From positions 186,001 through 250,000 of the forward strand of contig CAWBKK010000004.1 of assembly GCA_963789355.1 (NCBI GenBank): a DNA stretch of 64,000 nucleotides. The letters run 5' to 3'. The DNA comes from Gaiellasilicea sp963789355. Lineage in GTDB: Bacteria; Actinomycetota; Thermoleophilia; Gaiellales; Gaiellaceae. This document shows, piece by piece, positions 27,452 through 36,270 of the stretch. The first letter of the stretch is position 1. Each line of letters starts with the position of its first letter. The position numbers were made by a program, and so were the translations under genes. The notes beneath the pieces were generated by a model, which saw only the letters and a program-made list of their open reading frames with translations, was not told the origin of the DNA and searched no databases.

Positions 27452-28404
27452 ACGTCCGCCACGCCAGCGCGGACGACTTCGACGCGCTCCGGGGCCTCTG
27501 GGAGCAATGGCAGGCGGCGAGCCCGCCGCCGCCTTCCTGGGCGGACGTGAGCTGGGAGGCGAACGTCGCCGAGTTCGAGCGGGCGCTCGACGCGAACGCG
27601 CTCTTCCTCGCGGAGGAGGACGGGCAACCCGTGGGGTTCGTGACCGCGTGGCTGGAGGATCACTTCGCGAGGATCGGCGACCTCTACGTCGCCGAGCCGG
27701 GCCGCCGCCAAGGCACGGGCCGCGCGCTCGTCGAGACGGTGATCGAGAACCTCCGCGCCCGCGGCGCGACGCACCTGTTCCTGAACGCGAACGTGGCCGC
27801 GCTCGACTTCTACGAGCGGCTCGGCTTCCGCGAGGAATCGCGCAACCTCGTCCTCCCGCTCGAGGTGCGCGAGGTCGGCGCGGGCCGCTCCTACGGCTCG
27901 ATTCACATCCAGACGGATGACCTCAACGGCGTCGAGCGCGCAGTTCAGCAGTTCGTGCCGCGGCTGCCGGGAGGCTCACGCGGCAGCGAGGTGACGCCAC
28001 CCCGCAACGGCTGGATCACCGTCTACGACGAGGCCTGCGACCGCGACCCGGCCTCGCTGCGCCGGCTGGCGAAGGAGCTCTCCGAGCGGACGGGCACGGT
28101 CGTGCTCGCGATCGGTGTCGAGCACGACCAAGTCGTCCGGTTCGTCCTCCACGAGGCCGGCCGGATCGTCGACGAGTATCTCTCCGTCCCCGAGCACTAC
28201 GGACCGCTGCCGCCGGGCGACGTGATCGCGCTGGCGGCGAACCCGCGCGTCGTCGCGCGGCTGACGGGCGCCGACCCGGGCGCCGTCCGCGCCGTTGCGA
28301 AAACGGCGGCCTCGCCGGCCGAGCTGCCGGCTGCGGCGGCGCTGCTGGCGGCGATCGCGGCCGCGATCGGGCTCGAGGGGGCGGAGCGGGGCTGGGAAGG
28401 GTGA
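27448..28404 (+). CDS. GNAT N-acetyltransferase with an extra C-terminal domain
   Basis: Residues 1-135 form a GNAT domain: NVRHASADDFDALRGLWEQW, the acetyl-CoA loop VAEPGRRQGTGRALVETVIE and the final ALDFYERLGFREES. The remaining 180 residues (SIHIQTDDLNGVERAVQQFV to GLEGAERGWEG) form a second domain that I do not recognise, beta-alpha in character with several short hydrophobic strands (VVLAIGVEHDQVVRFVLHEA). The substrate is unknown. GTG start overlapping the alkA-like stop, and the GST gene overlapping its own stop, place it in a tight four-gene plus-strand run. Confidence 0.8.
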   Translation: MNVRHASADDFDALRGLWEQWQAASPPPPSWADVSWEANVAEFERALDANALFLAEEDGQPVGFVTAWLEDHFARIGDLYVAEPGRRQGTGRALVETVIENLRARGATHLFLNANVAALDFYERLGFREESRNLVLPLEVREVGAGRSYGSIHIQTDDLNGVERAVQQFVPRLPGGSRGSEVTPPRNGWITVYDEACDRDPASLRRLAKELSERTGTVVLAIGVEHDQVVRFVLHEAGRIVDEYLSVPEHYGPLPPGDVIALAANPRVVARLTGADPGAVRAVAKTAASPAELPAAAALLAAIAAAIGLEGAERGWEG

Positions 28405-28976
28405 TCACGCTCTACGACGCCGCCCGGTGCCCGTACTGCGCCCGCGTTCGAATCGTCCTGGCCGAGAAGGGGATCCCGTACGAGACCGTGGAGATCGACC
28501 TGACGGATCGCCCGGCCTGGCTCTACGAGCTGAACCCGTCCGGCAAGGTGCCGGTGCTCGACGAGGACGGCTGGATCCTGCCGGAGTCGGCCGTGATCGA
28601 TGAGTTCCTGAACGAGCGCTACCCCGACCCGCCGCTGTGGCCCGACGATCCCGGCGAGCGCGCGGCGGGACGGCTGCTCGTGTTCCGCTTCGACGACTTC
28701 TCGAAGCCGTACTACGCCCTTCGTCGCGGCGAGGAGGGAGCCCGCGAGCGCTTTGAGGACGAGCTCGACTACCTCGACGGACTCCTCGGCGGAACGCCGT
28801 GGCTGAGCGGCCGCGACTTCGGGCTCGCGGACGTCGCGTTCCTGCCCTGGCTGCTGCGGGCACGCGACCTGCTCGGGATCCAGCTCGCGCCGTGGCCGGC
28901 ACTCCACGACTGGGTCGAGCGGGCATGCGAGCGGCCGGCCGTGGCCGCCGAGCAGCTTCTGGTCTCGGCCCTGTGA
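28401..28976 (+). CDS. Glutathione S-transferase-like protein
   Basis: A 191-residue protein with an N-terminal thioredoxin-fold GST domain: MITLYDAARCPYCARVRIVL with a CPYC redox pair, the cis-Pro region GKVPVLDEDG and the ESAVIDEFLNERYP helix. A C-terminal all-helical GST domain follows (LGGTPWLSGRDFGLADVAFL contains the conserved Asp cap). Most actinobacteria lack glutathione, so the physiological thiol and substrate are unknown; the family is clear. GTG start, overlapping the GNAT gene by four bases and the rhodanese gene by four. Confidence 0.85.
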   Translation: MITLYDAARCPYCARVRIVLAEKGIPYETVEIDLTDRPAWLYELNPSGKVPVLDEDGWILPESAVIDEFLNERYPDPPLWPDDPGERAAGRLLVFRFDDFSKPYYALRRGEEGARERFEDELDYLDGLLGGTPWLSGRDFGLADVAFLPWLLRARDLLGIQLAPWPALHDWVERACERPAVAAEQLLVSAL

Positions 28977-29341
28977 GCCCGGCCGACGTCGAGCGGGACG
29001 AGCTCGCGCGTCGCCTCGGCGAGGATGGTTTCGTCGTCCTCGACGTGCGCAGCTCCGCCGAGTACCTGGGCGAGCTGACGGCGCCGTGCGACCCCCGGCC
29101 CGGCCGGATTGCCGGCGCGCAGCACTTCGACCTGCAGCTGCTGCTCGCGCTGACCCCGGACGAGATTCGCGAGCGCCTGGGGCCGCCGGAGGACGTCGAG
29201 CTCGTCGCCTACTGCCACTCGGGCTCTCGCTCCGAGCTCGCGACCCAGATCCTCTCCTCGCTCGGCTACCGCGCCTCGAACTACCGCGGCTCGTGGCATG
29301 AGTGGTCGCGCGACGATTCGTTGCCCGCCCAGCGGGGATGA
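28973..29341 (+). CDS. Rhodanese-like sulfurtransferase domain protein
   Basis: A 122-residue single rhodanese domain. Key segments are VLDVRSSAEYLGELTAPCD, RIAGAQHFD and the active-site loop VAYCHSGSRSELATQIL with the catalytic cysteine. It probably moves sulfane sulfur to a thiol acceptor, consistent with the GST-like partner encoded directly upstream (GTGA overlap). The insert TAPCDPRPGRIAGA between the first strand and the IAGA segment is slightly longer than usual. Function beyond the fold is inference. Confidence 0.87.
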   Translation: MSPADVERDELARRLGEDGFVVLDVRSSAEYLGELTAPCDPRPGRIAGAQHFDLQLLLALTPDEIRERLGPPEDVELVAYCHSGSRSELATQILSSLGYRASNYRGSWHEWSRDDSLPAQRG

Positions 29342-29348
29342 TCATTGC

Positions 29349-30248
29349 GTGAGAGTCGGGACGCCGCTCGCGCTCCTCGTTGCAGCCCTGGTCGCCGGCT
29401 GTGGCACCGCAGAGAGCGCCGACCAGCCTGACGGCTGCCCGGCCGACCTGACCCCGCTGGTGAAGCCCGACTCGGACGAAGAGATCAGCGTCTACGCGCC
29501 GAGCTGGGCGCCCGACGGGACCCGGATCGCGTTCACGACGGGGGCGGATCTCTTCGTGCTCACGCTGGCCGGCTGCGCGCTCGAGCACGTCCGGCCCGAG
29601 CAGGACGGGCTGGCGGTCGACTGGCCGGATTGGTCGCCCGACGGGACCTCCTTCGCCTTCGTGGGCGGTCCGGCGACGGCGGCGGAGGGCGTGTACACGA
29701 TGCGCGCCGACGGGTCGGGCGTCCGGCAGCTCGCAACGGGTTCGGTGCTCTTCCCCGCCTGGTCGCCTGACGGAGACACGATCGCGTTCATCGACGAGCG
29801 CATCGACGAGGCGGCCGGGAAGGAGGATCGGAACGTCTGGCTCGTGAACGCGGACGGGTCGGGGCTGCGCCGCGTGACGACGGGCGCGTGGCACGGCTCG
29901 GTCGACTGGTCACCCGACGGGGACTGGCTCGTGGCCGACGCGGCGAGTGCCGTCGTCCTCGTCAGACCGGACGGCAGCGACCGCACGATCGCGATCGCCG
30001 GGAGTCAGCCGTCGCCCGACTGGTCGCCGGATGGGGAGACGCTGGTGGTGCAGGGCCCGAGGTTCGCGCCCGCGAGTGGGGGAGCTCCGAAGTCCGTGGA
30101 CTTCGTCGAGGGTGGCGCCTTCGAGCCTGCCTGGTCTCCGGACGGCGAGTGGATCGCCTTCACCGATGGAGCGGGCCCACAGGACCTCTGGATCGCACGG
30201 CCCGACGGCGGCGATCTCCGTCAGCTCACACGGGTTGACGAGAGCTGA
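29349..30248 (+). CDS. Lipoprotein with WD40-like (PD40) beta-propeller
   Basis: A GTG start gives a lipoprotein signal ending LVAALVAGC, lipid-modified Cys18. The mature protein is built of PD40/TolB-like repeats, recognisable by the recurring WSPDG or WAPDG turn: WAPDGTRIAF, WSPDGTSFAF, WSPDGDTIAF, WSPDGDWLVA, WSPDGETLVV, WSPDGEWIAF. Six copies imply a six-bladed propeller. Such proteins usually bind proteins or glycans at the outer face of the membrane. The 3' end overlaps the convergent amidotransferase gene by 23 bases. Confidence 0.85.
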   Translation: MRVGTPLALLVAALVAGCGTAESADQPDGCPADLTPLVKPDSDEEISVYAPSWAPDGTRIAFTTGADLFVLTLAGCALEHVRPEQDGLAVDWPDWSPDGTSFAFVGGPATAAEGVYTMRADGSGVRQLATGSVLFPAWSPDGDTIAFIDERIDEAAGKEDRNVWLVNADGSGLRRVTTGAWHGSVDWSPDGDWLVADAASAVVLVRPDGSDRTIAIAGSQPSPDWSPDGETLVVQGPRFAPASGGAPKSVDFVEGGAFEPAWSPDGEWIAFTDGAGPQDLWIARPDGGDLRQLTRVDES

Positions 30249-30909
30249 CGGCGAGGAAGCTTGCGCAGAGACGCCGGCCGAGCTCGTTCCACCCCTCGAT
30301 CCGCTCGCGGGTCGCAGCCCGCAGCGCGGCCGGGTCGGCGACGTCGTCGGGATCCTCGTGGAGCCACGACTCGACCTGGCTCGCCCGCACCTCCGGATGG
30401 AACTGGACGCCCCACGCATTGCCGAGCCGGAAGGCCTGCATGCAGACCCGGCTGCGGGCGAGCTCGACGGCGTCCTGGGGGAGGTCGTGCGTGTAGTGGT
30501 GCCACTGGAAGGCGTCGAACCGTTCAGGCAGAGCGCCGAGGACAGGATCGTTCATGCCGGTCTCCATCACGTCGACCGGAAGCCAGCCGACTTCGGGCTC
30601 GCTTGCCCGGAAGACGTCAGCACCCGCGGCGCGCGCGATCAGCTGCGAGCCCAGACAGACGCCGAGGAGCGGCGTCCCGCGCTCGAGCTGCTCCGCGAGG
30701 AAGCTGAGCTCCGGGCGGAGCCAGCCGTGCCGGTCCTCTTCGTCTGGATGCATCGCGCCGCCGAGGACGACGATCGCGTCCGCCGGTTCGCTCGGGAGGC
30801 CGTGGAGCGGAAGCTGATGCTCGACGAGCTCGTGGCCGCCCGCCCGGACAGCGTCCTCGAAGACGCCGGGGCCGACGCTCGGGCCGTGCGTGATTGCGAG
30901 CACACGCAC
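30226..30909 (-). CDS. Class I glutamine amidotransferase domain protein
   Basis: A 227-residue stand-alone GATase-1 protein with the catalytic Cys85 in GVCLGSQL and the His171-x-Glu173 pair in VQFHPEV. The oxyanion region is VVLGGAMHP. Stand-alone members supply ammonia to, or hydrolyse gamma-glutamyl compounds for, partners not obvious here. It is the last gene of a four-gene minus-strand run, 16 nt after the secreted protein gene. Its stop overlaps the convergent propeller lipoprotein gene. Confidence 0.88.
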   Translation of the reverse strand: MRVLAITHGPSVGPGVFEDAVRAGGHELVEHQLPLHGLPSEPADAIVVLGGAMHPDEEDRHGWLRPELSFLAEQLERGTPLLGVCLGSQLIARAAGADVFRASEPEVGWLPVDVMETGMNDPVLGALPERFDAFQWHHYTHDLPQDAVELARSRVCMQAFRLGNAWGVQFHPEVRASQVESWLHEDPDDVADPAALRAATRERIEGWNELGRRLCASFLAVSSRQPV

Positions 30910-30925
30910 GGCCCGAGCCGTCCGG

Positions 30926-32038
30926 CTAGCGCTTCCGCGCCGGGATCACGACGCGGACGGCACTCGTGCGCACCGTTACCGCGGCGCGCGTCGCGCCGAG
31001 GCACGGGACGCCGAAGGTCGGCGTGCACGTCGTGGTGCCGGCGGACGCGACCGCTCGTGCCTGCAGGAAGACGATCTGCCGTGCCGCCGTCTGCCTGATC
31101 CGGAGCGTGCCGCGGAACCCGGCCGGGGTCCGAGTGAGCGTGACCGACGGGCTGAGGCCCGCCGCGGTCCTGCCGCGGTAGAGCCGCAGCGTCGTCGCAA
31201 CGCCGGCCGGGAGCTGGGCGGCGCCGGTCAGCGTCAGCGTCGTGAAGCCGCCCGCCGTCCTCAGCGTCGGCCGGCGGAGCGTCAGCGTCCGCGGGAACGC
31301 GATCACGGACTGCGCCTCGACCGAGCCGGCCGCATTCGGGCGGCCGGTGTTCGGCGTGTACGGCGTTGCGAGCACGCGCCAGCGGGGCTGGCCGGTGCCG
31401 GCGCTCGTGAAGACGTCGTTCACCTTGAAGTCGACCTGGGTCAGCTTGAAGCCGAAGCTCGCGCGGCCGGGCGTTCCGGCCGGGAGGTCCGGCGGCGGCA
31501 GGCAGGCCTGGATCGAGGCGGACGCGAAGGCGCTCGCGGAGGCGCCTGCAGCAGGCGGTGCCGCGGGTGCGTCGACGTAGACCGGCAGCTCGAGCGTCTG
31601 CCCGGCTGCCTGCAGGATCAGAACCCAGTACGCGGTGTGCGTCGGCGTGCCGGTGCACTGCGTCGCTCCGGCCGTGAGCGGCGTCGGCTGGCCGCCGGGC
31701 GCGGAGGTGAAGGTGCCGTTCGCAGCCCGCACCTGGACAGTGCCGGTCAGCGGCAGCAGCGCCCCGCCGAGGTCGGTGGCCGTGCCCTGCGCGGTGACCG
31801 TGCCGAGCGTTGTCCCGGCGGCCTGCGCCAGCGACGCCGAGTACCCGGTGGGTGCGTAGAACGTCAGCTTCGCGGTCGGGTCGTCGGTGGCGCTGACCGT
31901 GTAGCGGATCGTGACCGAGGTGCGGTCATCGGTGACGCGGAGCGACGGTGACGTGTACGCCGCCAGCGCTGTGCCGGCGCTCGAGAGCGCGAACGCGCCC
32001 ACGAGGCCGAGCAGGATCATGCGGATCGTCTTGCTCAT
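30926..32038 (-). CDS. Secreted beta-rich protein of unknown function, 370 aa
   Basis: A signal peptide (MSKTIRMILLGLVGAFALSS) precedes a Thr/Ala/Gly-rich mature protein made of repeated beta segments (VTIRYTVSATDDPTAKLTFY, LRLYRGRTAAGLSPSVTLTR, VVIPARKR at the end). There are a few cysteines and no recognised catalytic motif. A Shine-Dalgarno-like GGGGAG lies 6 nt before the ATG. It sits 39 nt after the solute-binding protein gene in the same direction. Extracellular adhesion or matrix functions are possible but not supported by a specific motif. Confidence 0.7.
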   Translation of the reverse strand: MSKTIRMILLGLVGAFALSSAGTALAAYTSPSLRVTDDRTSVTIRYTVSATDDPTAKLTFYAPTGYSASLAQAAGTTLGTVTAQGTATDLGGALLPLTGTVQVRAANGTFTSAPGGQPTPLTAGATQCTGTPTHTAYWVLILQAAGQTLELPVYVDAPAAPPAAGASASAFASASIQACLPPPDLPAGTPGRASFGFKLTQVDFKVNDVFTSAGTGQPRWRVLATPYTPNTGRPNAAGSVEAQSVIAFPRTLTLRRPTLRTAGGFTTLTLTGAAQLPAGVATTLRLYRGRTAAGLSPSVTLTRTPAGFRGTLRIRQTAARQIVFLQARAVASAGTTTCTPTFGVPCLGATRAAVTVRTSAVRVVIPARKR

Positions 32039-32077
32039 TCGTTTCTCCCCAAGTTGGTTGTTGGCATGCCGGAAGAT

Positions 32078-33277
32078 CTACCCGCGGGCGTCGAGGAGCG
32101 AACTCGCCTTGACCCACTGGCGGTTGTCGTAGCGGTAGAGATAGACCTTGTCGAGCGGGAAATAGCGTGTTTTCGTGGTTTTCAGCGTGATCCCGGGCAG
32201 CAGGAACGGGTTGCTCGCCAGGTTAAGATTCTGTGCGCTCCGGAGCAAACTCGCGCGAGTCGGCGTCTTCCCCGCCTGCTTCAGCGTCTCGACGAACGTC
32301 CAGGCGACGGTCATCCCGTACCAGTTGTAGACGTCGCTCTGCTTGCCGCGCGGATGGTGCCGCTGCATGATCGTGCGGTAGAGCGCCAGCGCCGGATCCT
32401 TGCGCCAGATCGGATCGTTCGGGTTCTTCACGAACGCGACCGAGAGAGCGCCTCTCGTCAATTCGGGAGCGTTCAGCTTCGCGATCGCCATGATCCCGGG
32501 CTCGATCGAGATCGAGGCGACGAAGACCTGCGGCTTCCAGCCCAGCTTGTGCGCGCCGGCGAAGCCCTGGATCGCGAACTTTGGCGTCGCGAAGAGCATC
32601 AGCGTGTCCGCGCCAGAGCTCTTCAGCTGCGCGATCTGGGCGGAGACGTCCGCATCGGTGAGCTCGTAGCTCTGCTTCGCCACGACCTGAGGGCCCTTGC
32701 CGCGGATCGAGCGCTCGAGCCCCTTCGTCATGTCCGACCCGAGCGGCGTCTTCTCGTAGAGGACGGCGATCTTTGCCCCCTTGCGCGTCTGCGCCAGGTG
32801 GCGGCCGTAGACGGCACCTTCGCCGACGTAGCTCTGGAGGAAGCCCATCGTCCACGGATAGCGCGCGGGCTGCGAGGACGCCTGAGCGCCGTCCCCGACG
32901 AAGAGCTGCGGCACCTTGCGCTGATTCAGGTAAGGCTGGATCGCCGCGTTGTTCGCGGTCCCGACCGAGTTGAAGATCGCGAACACCTTGTCCTGCTCGA
33001 CGAGCTTCCGCGTCAGCTGCACCGTTTGCACCGGGTCGTAGCCGTCGTCGTAGTAGCGGTACTCGATCCTGCGCCCGTGGACGCCGCCACGGGCGTTGAC
33101 GTAGTCGAAGTACGCCTTCGCGCCCGGCCCGACGGAGCCGAACGCTGCGGCCTCGCCGGAGAGAGGGACGGTGCCGCCGATCAGGATCCGCTTCGCGCTG
33201 ACACCGGGGTCGGCGGTCGACGCCGCGCCCGCCGTCGACGCGAGTACGAGCGCGACGAGCAGCGTCGCCCGCTTCAT
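32078..33277 (-). CDS. Branched-chain amino acid-type ABC transporter substrate-binding protein
   Basis: A 399-residue secreted type-I periplasmic-binding protein (LivJ/Peripla_BP_6 class). Signal peptide MKRATLLVALVLASTAGAAS; then the family start ILIGGTVPLSGEAAAFGSVG, GARAYFDYVN-like helix (GAKAYFDYVNARGGVHGR), KVFAIFNSVGTANNAAIQPY and ADTLMLFATPKFAIQGFAGA. No permease or ATPase genes are adjacent, so the ligand and the transporter it serves are unknown; it could act as a sensor or substrate trap. The start overlaps the hydrolase stop by four bases, which ties their expression. Confidence 0.88.
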   Translation of the reverse strand: MKRATLLVALVLASTAGAASTADPGVSAKRILIGGTVPLSGEAAAFGSVGPGAKAYFDYVNARGGVHGRRIEYRYYDDGYDPVQTVQLTRKLVEQDKVFAIFNSVGTANNAAIQPYLNQRKVPQLFVGDGAQASSQPARYPWTMGFLQSYVGEGAVYGRHLAQTRKGAKIAVLYEKTPLGSDMTKGLERSIRGKGPQVVAKQSYELTDADVSAQIAQLKSSGADTLMLFATPKFAIQGFAGAHKLGWKPQVFVASISIEPGIMAIAKLNAPELTRGALSVAFVKNPNDPIWRKDPALALYRTIMQRHHPRGKQSDVYNWYGMTVAWTFVETLKQAGKTPTRASLLRSAQNLNLASNPFLLPGITLKTTKTRYFPLDKVYLYRYDNRQWVKASSLLDARG

Positions 33278-34692
33278 CGCGAGGCGCGCGTTCGCAGGAG
33301 CGGCAGGGCCAGCGACACGCTCCGAACGGCGAAGCGCGCGCGCTGCGGGAGCGGCGGCGCCTCGAGGTAGAGCAGGTTGCCGGGATCCTGCGCAGTCGAG
33401 GTCGTCGAGACGGTGAGGCGGAGCCGGGCGCCGCGAGGCAGGGTCGTGGCCTGTGAGTTGAGCCGGATCGCCACCGGGGCCGAGCCGTCGCGCGTGGCGG
33501 CGGCGCCGCTGGCGACGACCGTGCTTCCTGCGGTCAGGACGGCCACGACCCGCGACCAGCCGCCGCTTCGCGTGCCGCGCAGCGTCACGACCGGGGTTCC
33601 AAATGTCTCGCTCGCGCGCGCGAGGGGTCGGCCGAGCGGGACGCCGAGTCGGCCCCCGCCGGCGAGCCGCCTGGCCGTCCGATAGCTCGTGACGGCGCGT
33701 TGGGTCGTCGTCGCCGGCAACGAGGCGTAGGACGTGGTGCGCCCGTCCCACGGGTCGTGCGCAAGCTCGACCGGCTTCTCCGACTCGATTCCGTTCGGCA
33801 GCCCGCGGAGGTAACGGTCGAACCAGCGGCGGCCGAGTGTGAACGCATACGGGATCTCGGCTGCCGGCATCGCCGCGGGGGGATGGCCGAAGTCGGCGAG
33901 GTAGAGCCGCTTCGGCCCGCGCAACTGCGCGTACGTGCTGAGGCCCTCATCGACCCCGAAGACGAAGTCGCGCCTACCCTGCATGACGAGTGTCGGCGTC
34001 GACAGCGCGAGTCTCCCGCGCGTCGAGCGGCTGCCGAGCTCGCTGCGCAGGACGGGCATGTTGCGGCTGAGGATCAGGTCGTCCTTCAGCGCCGCGAGGG
34101 AGGGGTCAAGGCGGGCGGAGACGCTGTTCAGGAAGCCGACGACCGCACCGGATTTCGAGATCCCGCCCGGCAGCAGCGATCGCGGCAGGTCGCTCCACGT
34201 GATCGCGGGCTCCAGCGCTGCGAACGGCACGCCCTCCGCGGCGGCGCGCAGCATCAGGCCGCCCCCGAGCGAGTAGCCGAAGCCGCCGATCTTGGCTCCG
34301 TCGACGTCGCTCCGCGCCCGCAGCCAGTCGAAGAGCTCACGTGTGTCCTGGACGGCCCGCGGCCCGTTCAGCGTGTACAGGCCGCCCGACGCGCCGTGCC
34401 CGCGAAGGTCGTGCGTGAGCACGGCGTAGCTGAACGGGGCGAGGAACCGTTCGGCGGTGTCGTTCATCGAGATGCCGACGGCATTCAGCATCGTGCGGGA
34501 CTCGCCGTTGCCGTGGAACAGCATCACGGTCGGCCAGCCTGCTGCCGGCCGTGAGCCGTCCGGCAGGTAGAGCGTGGCGGCGATCTCGACGCCGTCGCTC
34601 ATCCGGATCGTCAGGTCCTGCTTCGTGAACGCCTGGGCGGGCGAGGCGACGGCGAGCGCGGCGAGCGAGACGACGAGGAGGCGGCGGAGCAC
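33274..34692 (-). CDS. Secreted alpha/beta hydrolase, CocE/NonD-like peptidase or esterase
   Basis: The start at GTG 34692 is chosen because a TACCGT -10 element ends 6 nt before it and it gives a clean signal peptide (MLRRLLVVSLAALAVASPAQ). The catalytic domain shows the HGNGESRTM oxyanion region, nucleophile Ser141 in GFGYSLGGG, an acid candidate in VMQGRRDFVFG and a His in ADFGHPPAA. The last 150 residues form a jelly-roll-like beta domain (RLNSQATTLPRGARLRLTVS; GNLLYLEAPPLPQRARF) as in CocE/NonD and X-Pro dipeptidyl-peptidases. It is first in a four-gene run with the binding protein and is divergent from murI. Confidence 0.85.
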   Translation of the reverse strand: MLRRLLVVSLAALAVASPAQAFTKQDLTIRMSDGVEIAATLYLPDGSRPAAGWPTVMLFHGNGESRTMLNAVGISMNDTAERFLAPFSYAVLTHDLRGHGASGGLYTLNGPRAVQDTRELFDWLRARSDVDGAKIGGFGYSLGGGLMLRAAAEGVPFAALEPAITWSDLPRSLLPGGISKSGAVVGFLNSVSARLDPSLAALKDDLILSRNMPVLRSELGSRSTRGRLALSTPTLVMQGRRDFVFGVDEGLSTYAQLRGPKRLYLADFGHPPAAMPAAEIPYAFTLGRRWFDRYLRGLPNGIESEKPVELAHDPWDGRTTSYASLPATTTQRAVTSYRTARRLAGGGRLGVPLGRPLARASETFGTPVVTLRGTRSGGWSRVVAVLTAGSTVVASGAAATRDGSAPVAIRLNSQATTLPRGARLRLTVSTTSTAQDPGNLLYLEAPPLPQRARFAVRSVSLALPLLRTRASR

Positions 34693-34704
34693 GCAGGGAC
34701 GGTA
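34693..34704 (-). promoter_or_regulatory. Leaderless -10 promoter for the secreted hydrolase operon
   Basis: On the minus strand TACCGT (plus 34699-34704) is followed by 6 nt and GTG 34692. No Shine-Dalgarno is present. It decides this start over the in-frame GTG at 34716. Confidence 0.5.
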
Positions 34705-34722
34705 GCCGACTCCCACCCTCCC

Positions 34723-34735
34723 TACAATCCCGCAG
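34723..34735 (+). promoter_or_regulatory. Leaderless -10 promoter for murI
   Basis: TACAAT (34723-34728), one mismatch from TATAAT, is followed by 7 nt and the ATG at 34736, without a Shine-Dalgarno sequence. Confidence 0.6.
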
Positions 34736-35557
34736 ATGGACGAGCGGCCGATCGGCGTGTTCGACTCGGGCGTCGGCGGCCTGACCGTCTTGCACGAGTG
34801 CCTGGTGACGCTCCCGCACGAGGACTTCCTCTACCTCGGCGACGGCGCCCGCCTGCCGTACGGGCCGCGACCGCTGCCCGAGCTGCGCCGCTTCGCCCGC
34901 GAGATCGGCACGTTCCTCGAGTCGCGCGGGGTGAAGCTCGTCGTCGTCGCCTGCAACTCGGCGACCGCGGCGGCGCTGCCCGAGCTCCAGACCGAGCTGC
35001 GCGTCCCCGTCGTCGGCGTGATCGCGCCCGAGGCGCACGCCGCCGTGCAGGCGACGCGCAACCGGCGGATCGGGCTGCTCGCGACGCAGGCGACGGTCAC
35101 GAGCGGCCGCTACGAGCACCTCGTGCGCGCGCTCGACGCCGGCGCCGAGGTGCTCTCCGTTGCCTGTCCGCGGCTGGTGCCGCTGATCGAAGGAGACGAC
35201 CCGTTCGCCGAGGAGACGGCCGCTGCGGTGCGCGAGTACGCCGCGCCGCTGAAGGAGGCCGGCGTCGACACCGTCATCCTCGGCTGCACCCACTACCCGC
35301 TGATCCGACCGATCCTGCAGCGCGTCTTCGGGCGCGACGTCACGCTCGTCTTCTCCGCGGACGAGACCGCGCGCGAGGTCGCGGAGACGCTGGCCCGCAA
35401 GCGGATCGAGCACGACCCGGCCCGCGAGGGCGCCTACAGCTTCCTGACCACCGGCGACACGGCCGCGTTTCGCGAGATGGGCCGGCGCTTCCTGCAGCTC
35501 CCGATCGAGGAGGTCGAGCACGTGGAGATCGCAACACTCGAGGCGGCTGCGGTATGA
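34736..35557 (+). CDS. murI: Glutamate racemase
   Basis: A 273-residue cofactor-independent racemase that makes D-glutamate for peptidoglycan. The family start GVFDSGVGGLTVL is followed by the two catalytic cysteines in VVVACNSATAAAL and ILGCTHYPLI and the region YLGDGARLPYGP. Length is normal. It begins a tight plus-strand operon with RNase PH (ATGA overlap), MgtC and RdgB, an arrangement often seen for murI, rph and rdgB in actinobacteria. Confidence 0.95.
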   Translation: MDERPIGVFDSGVGGLTVLHECLVTLPHEDFLYLGDGARLPYGPRPLPELRRFAREIGTFLESRGVKLVVVACNSATAAALPELQTELRVPVVGVIAPEAHAAVQATRNRRIGLLATQATVTSGRYEHLVRALDAGAEVLSVACPRLVPLIEGDDPFAEETAAAVREYAAPLKEAGVDTVILGCTHYPLIRPILQRVFGRDVTLVFSADETAREVAETLARKRIEHDPAREGAYSFLTTGDTAAFREMGRRFLQLPIEEVEHVEIATLEAAAV

Positions 35558-36270
35558 GCCGGAGTGACGGGCGCCGGGACGACGAGCTCCGCCCGCTCGA
35601 CCTGATTCCGGACTTCGTCGAGCTCGCGCACGGCTCCGTCCTCTACTCGCAGGGAAAGACACGCGTGCTCTGCACTGCGATGGTCGAGGAGGGCGTGCCC
35701 CGCTGGCTCCAGCGCTCCGGCCGCGGCTGGATGACCGCCGAATACTCCCTGCTGCCGGCGTCGACCGGCGAGCGGGTGGCGCGCGAGGCGGCGAAGGGGA
35801 AGCAGGGCGGCCGCACCGTCGAGATCCAGCGGCTGATCGGCCGGGCGCTCCGCTCGGTCTGTGACTTCCAGGCCCTCGGCGAGCGGACGCTCTGGCTCGA
35901 CTGCGACGTGATCCAGGCCGACGGCGGCACCCGCTGCGCCGCGATCTCGGGCGCCTACGTCGCGGCTCACCGCGCCCTCGACCGCTTCGGGCTCTCGAAG
36001 GCGCTCTCGGGCCAGATCGCGGCCGTCTCCGTCGGGATCGTCGACGGGCGGCCGCTGCTCGACCTCGACTACTCCGAGGACTCGAGCGCCGAGACGGACA
36101 TGAACGTCGTCATGACCGCCGACGGCCGCCTCGTCGAGGTGCAGGCGACGGCGGAGCGCGAGCCGTTCGCGCGCGACGAGCTCGACCTGATGCTGGATCT
36201 CGGCGCCGCCGGGATCGAGGAGATCATGGCCGCTCAGGACGACGCCGTCGTCGCCGAGCGCGTTGCCTGA
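35554..36270 (+). CDS. rph: Ribonuclease PH
   Basis: A 238-residue phosphorolytic 3'-5' exoribonuclease that trims tRNA 3' ends. Typical segments are VLYSQGKTRVLCTAMVEEGV, GRGWMTAEYSLLPAST, RTVEIQRLIGRALRSVCD, LDCDVIQADGGTRCAAISGA and LDLDYSEDSSAETDMNVVMT, which hold the phosphate- and metal-binding residues. The start ATG overlaps the murI stop; the mgtC gene overlaps its end by eight bases. Confidence 0.95.
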   Translation: MSRSDGRRDDELRPLDLIPDFVELAHGSVLYSQGKTRVLCTAMVEEGVPRWLQRSGRGWMTAEYSLLPASTGERVAREAAKGKQGGRTVEIQRLIGRALRSVCDFQALGERTLWLDCDVIQADGGTRCAAISGAYVAAHRALDRFGLSKALSGQIAAVSVGIVDGRPLLDLDYSEDSSAETDMNVVMTADGRLVEVQATAEREPFARDELDLMLDLGAAGIEEIMAAQDDAVVAERVA

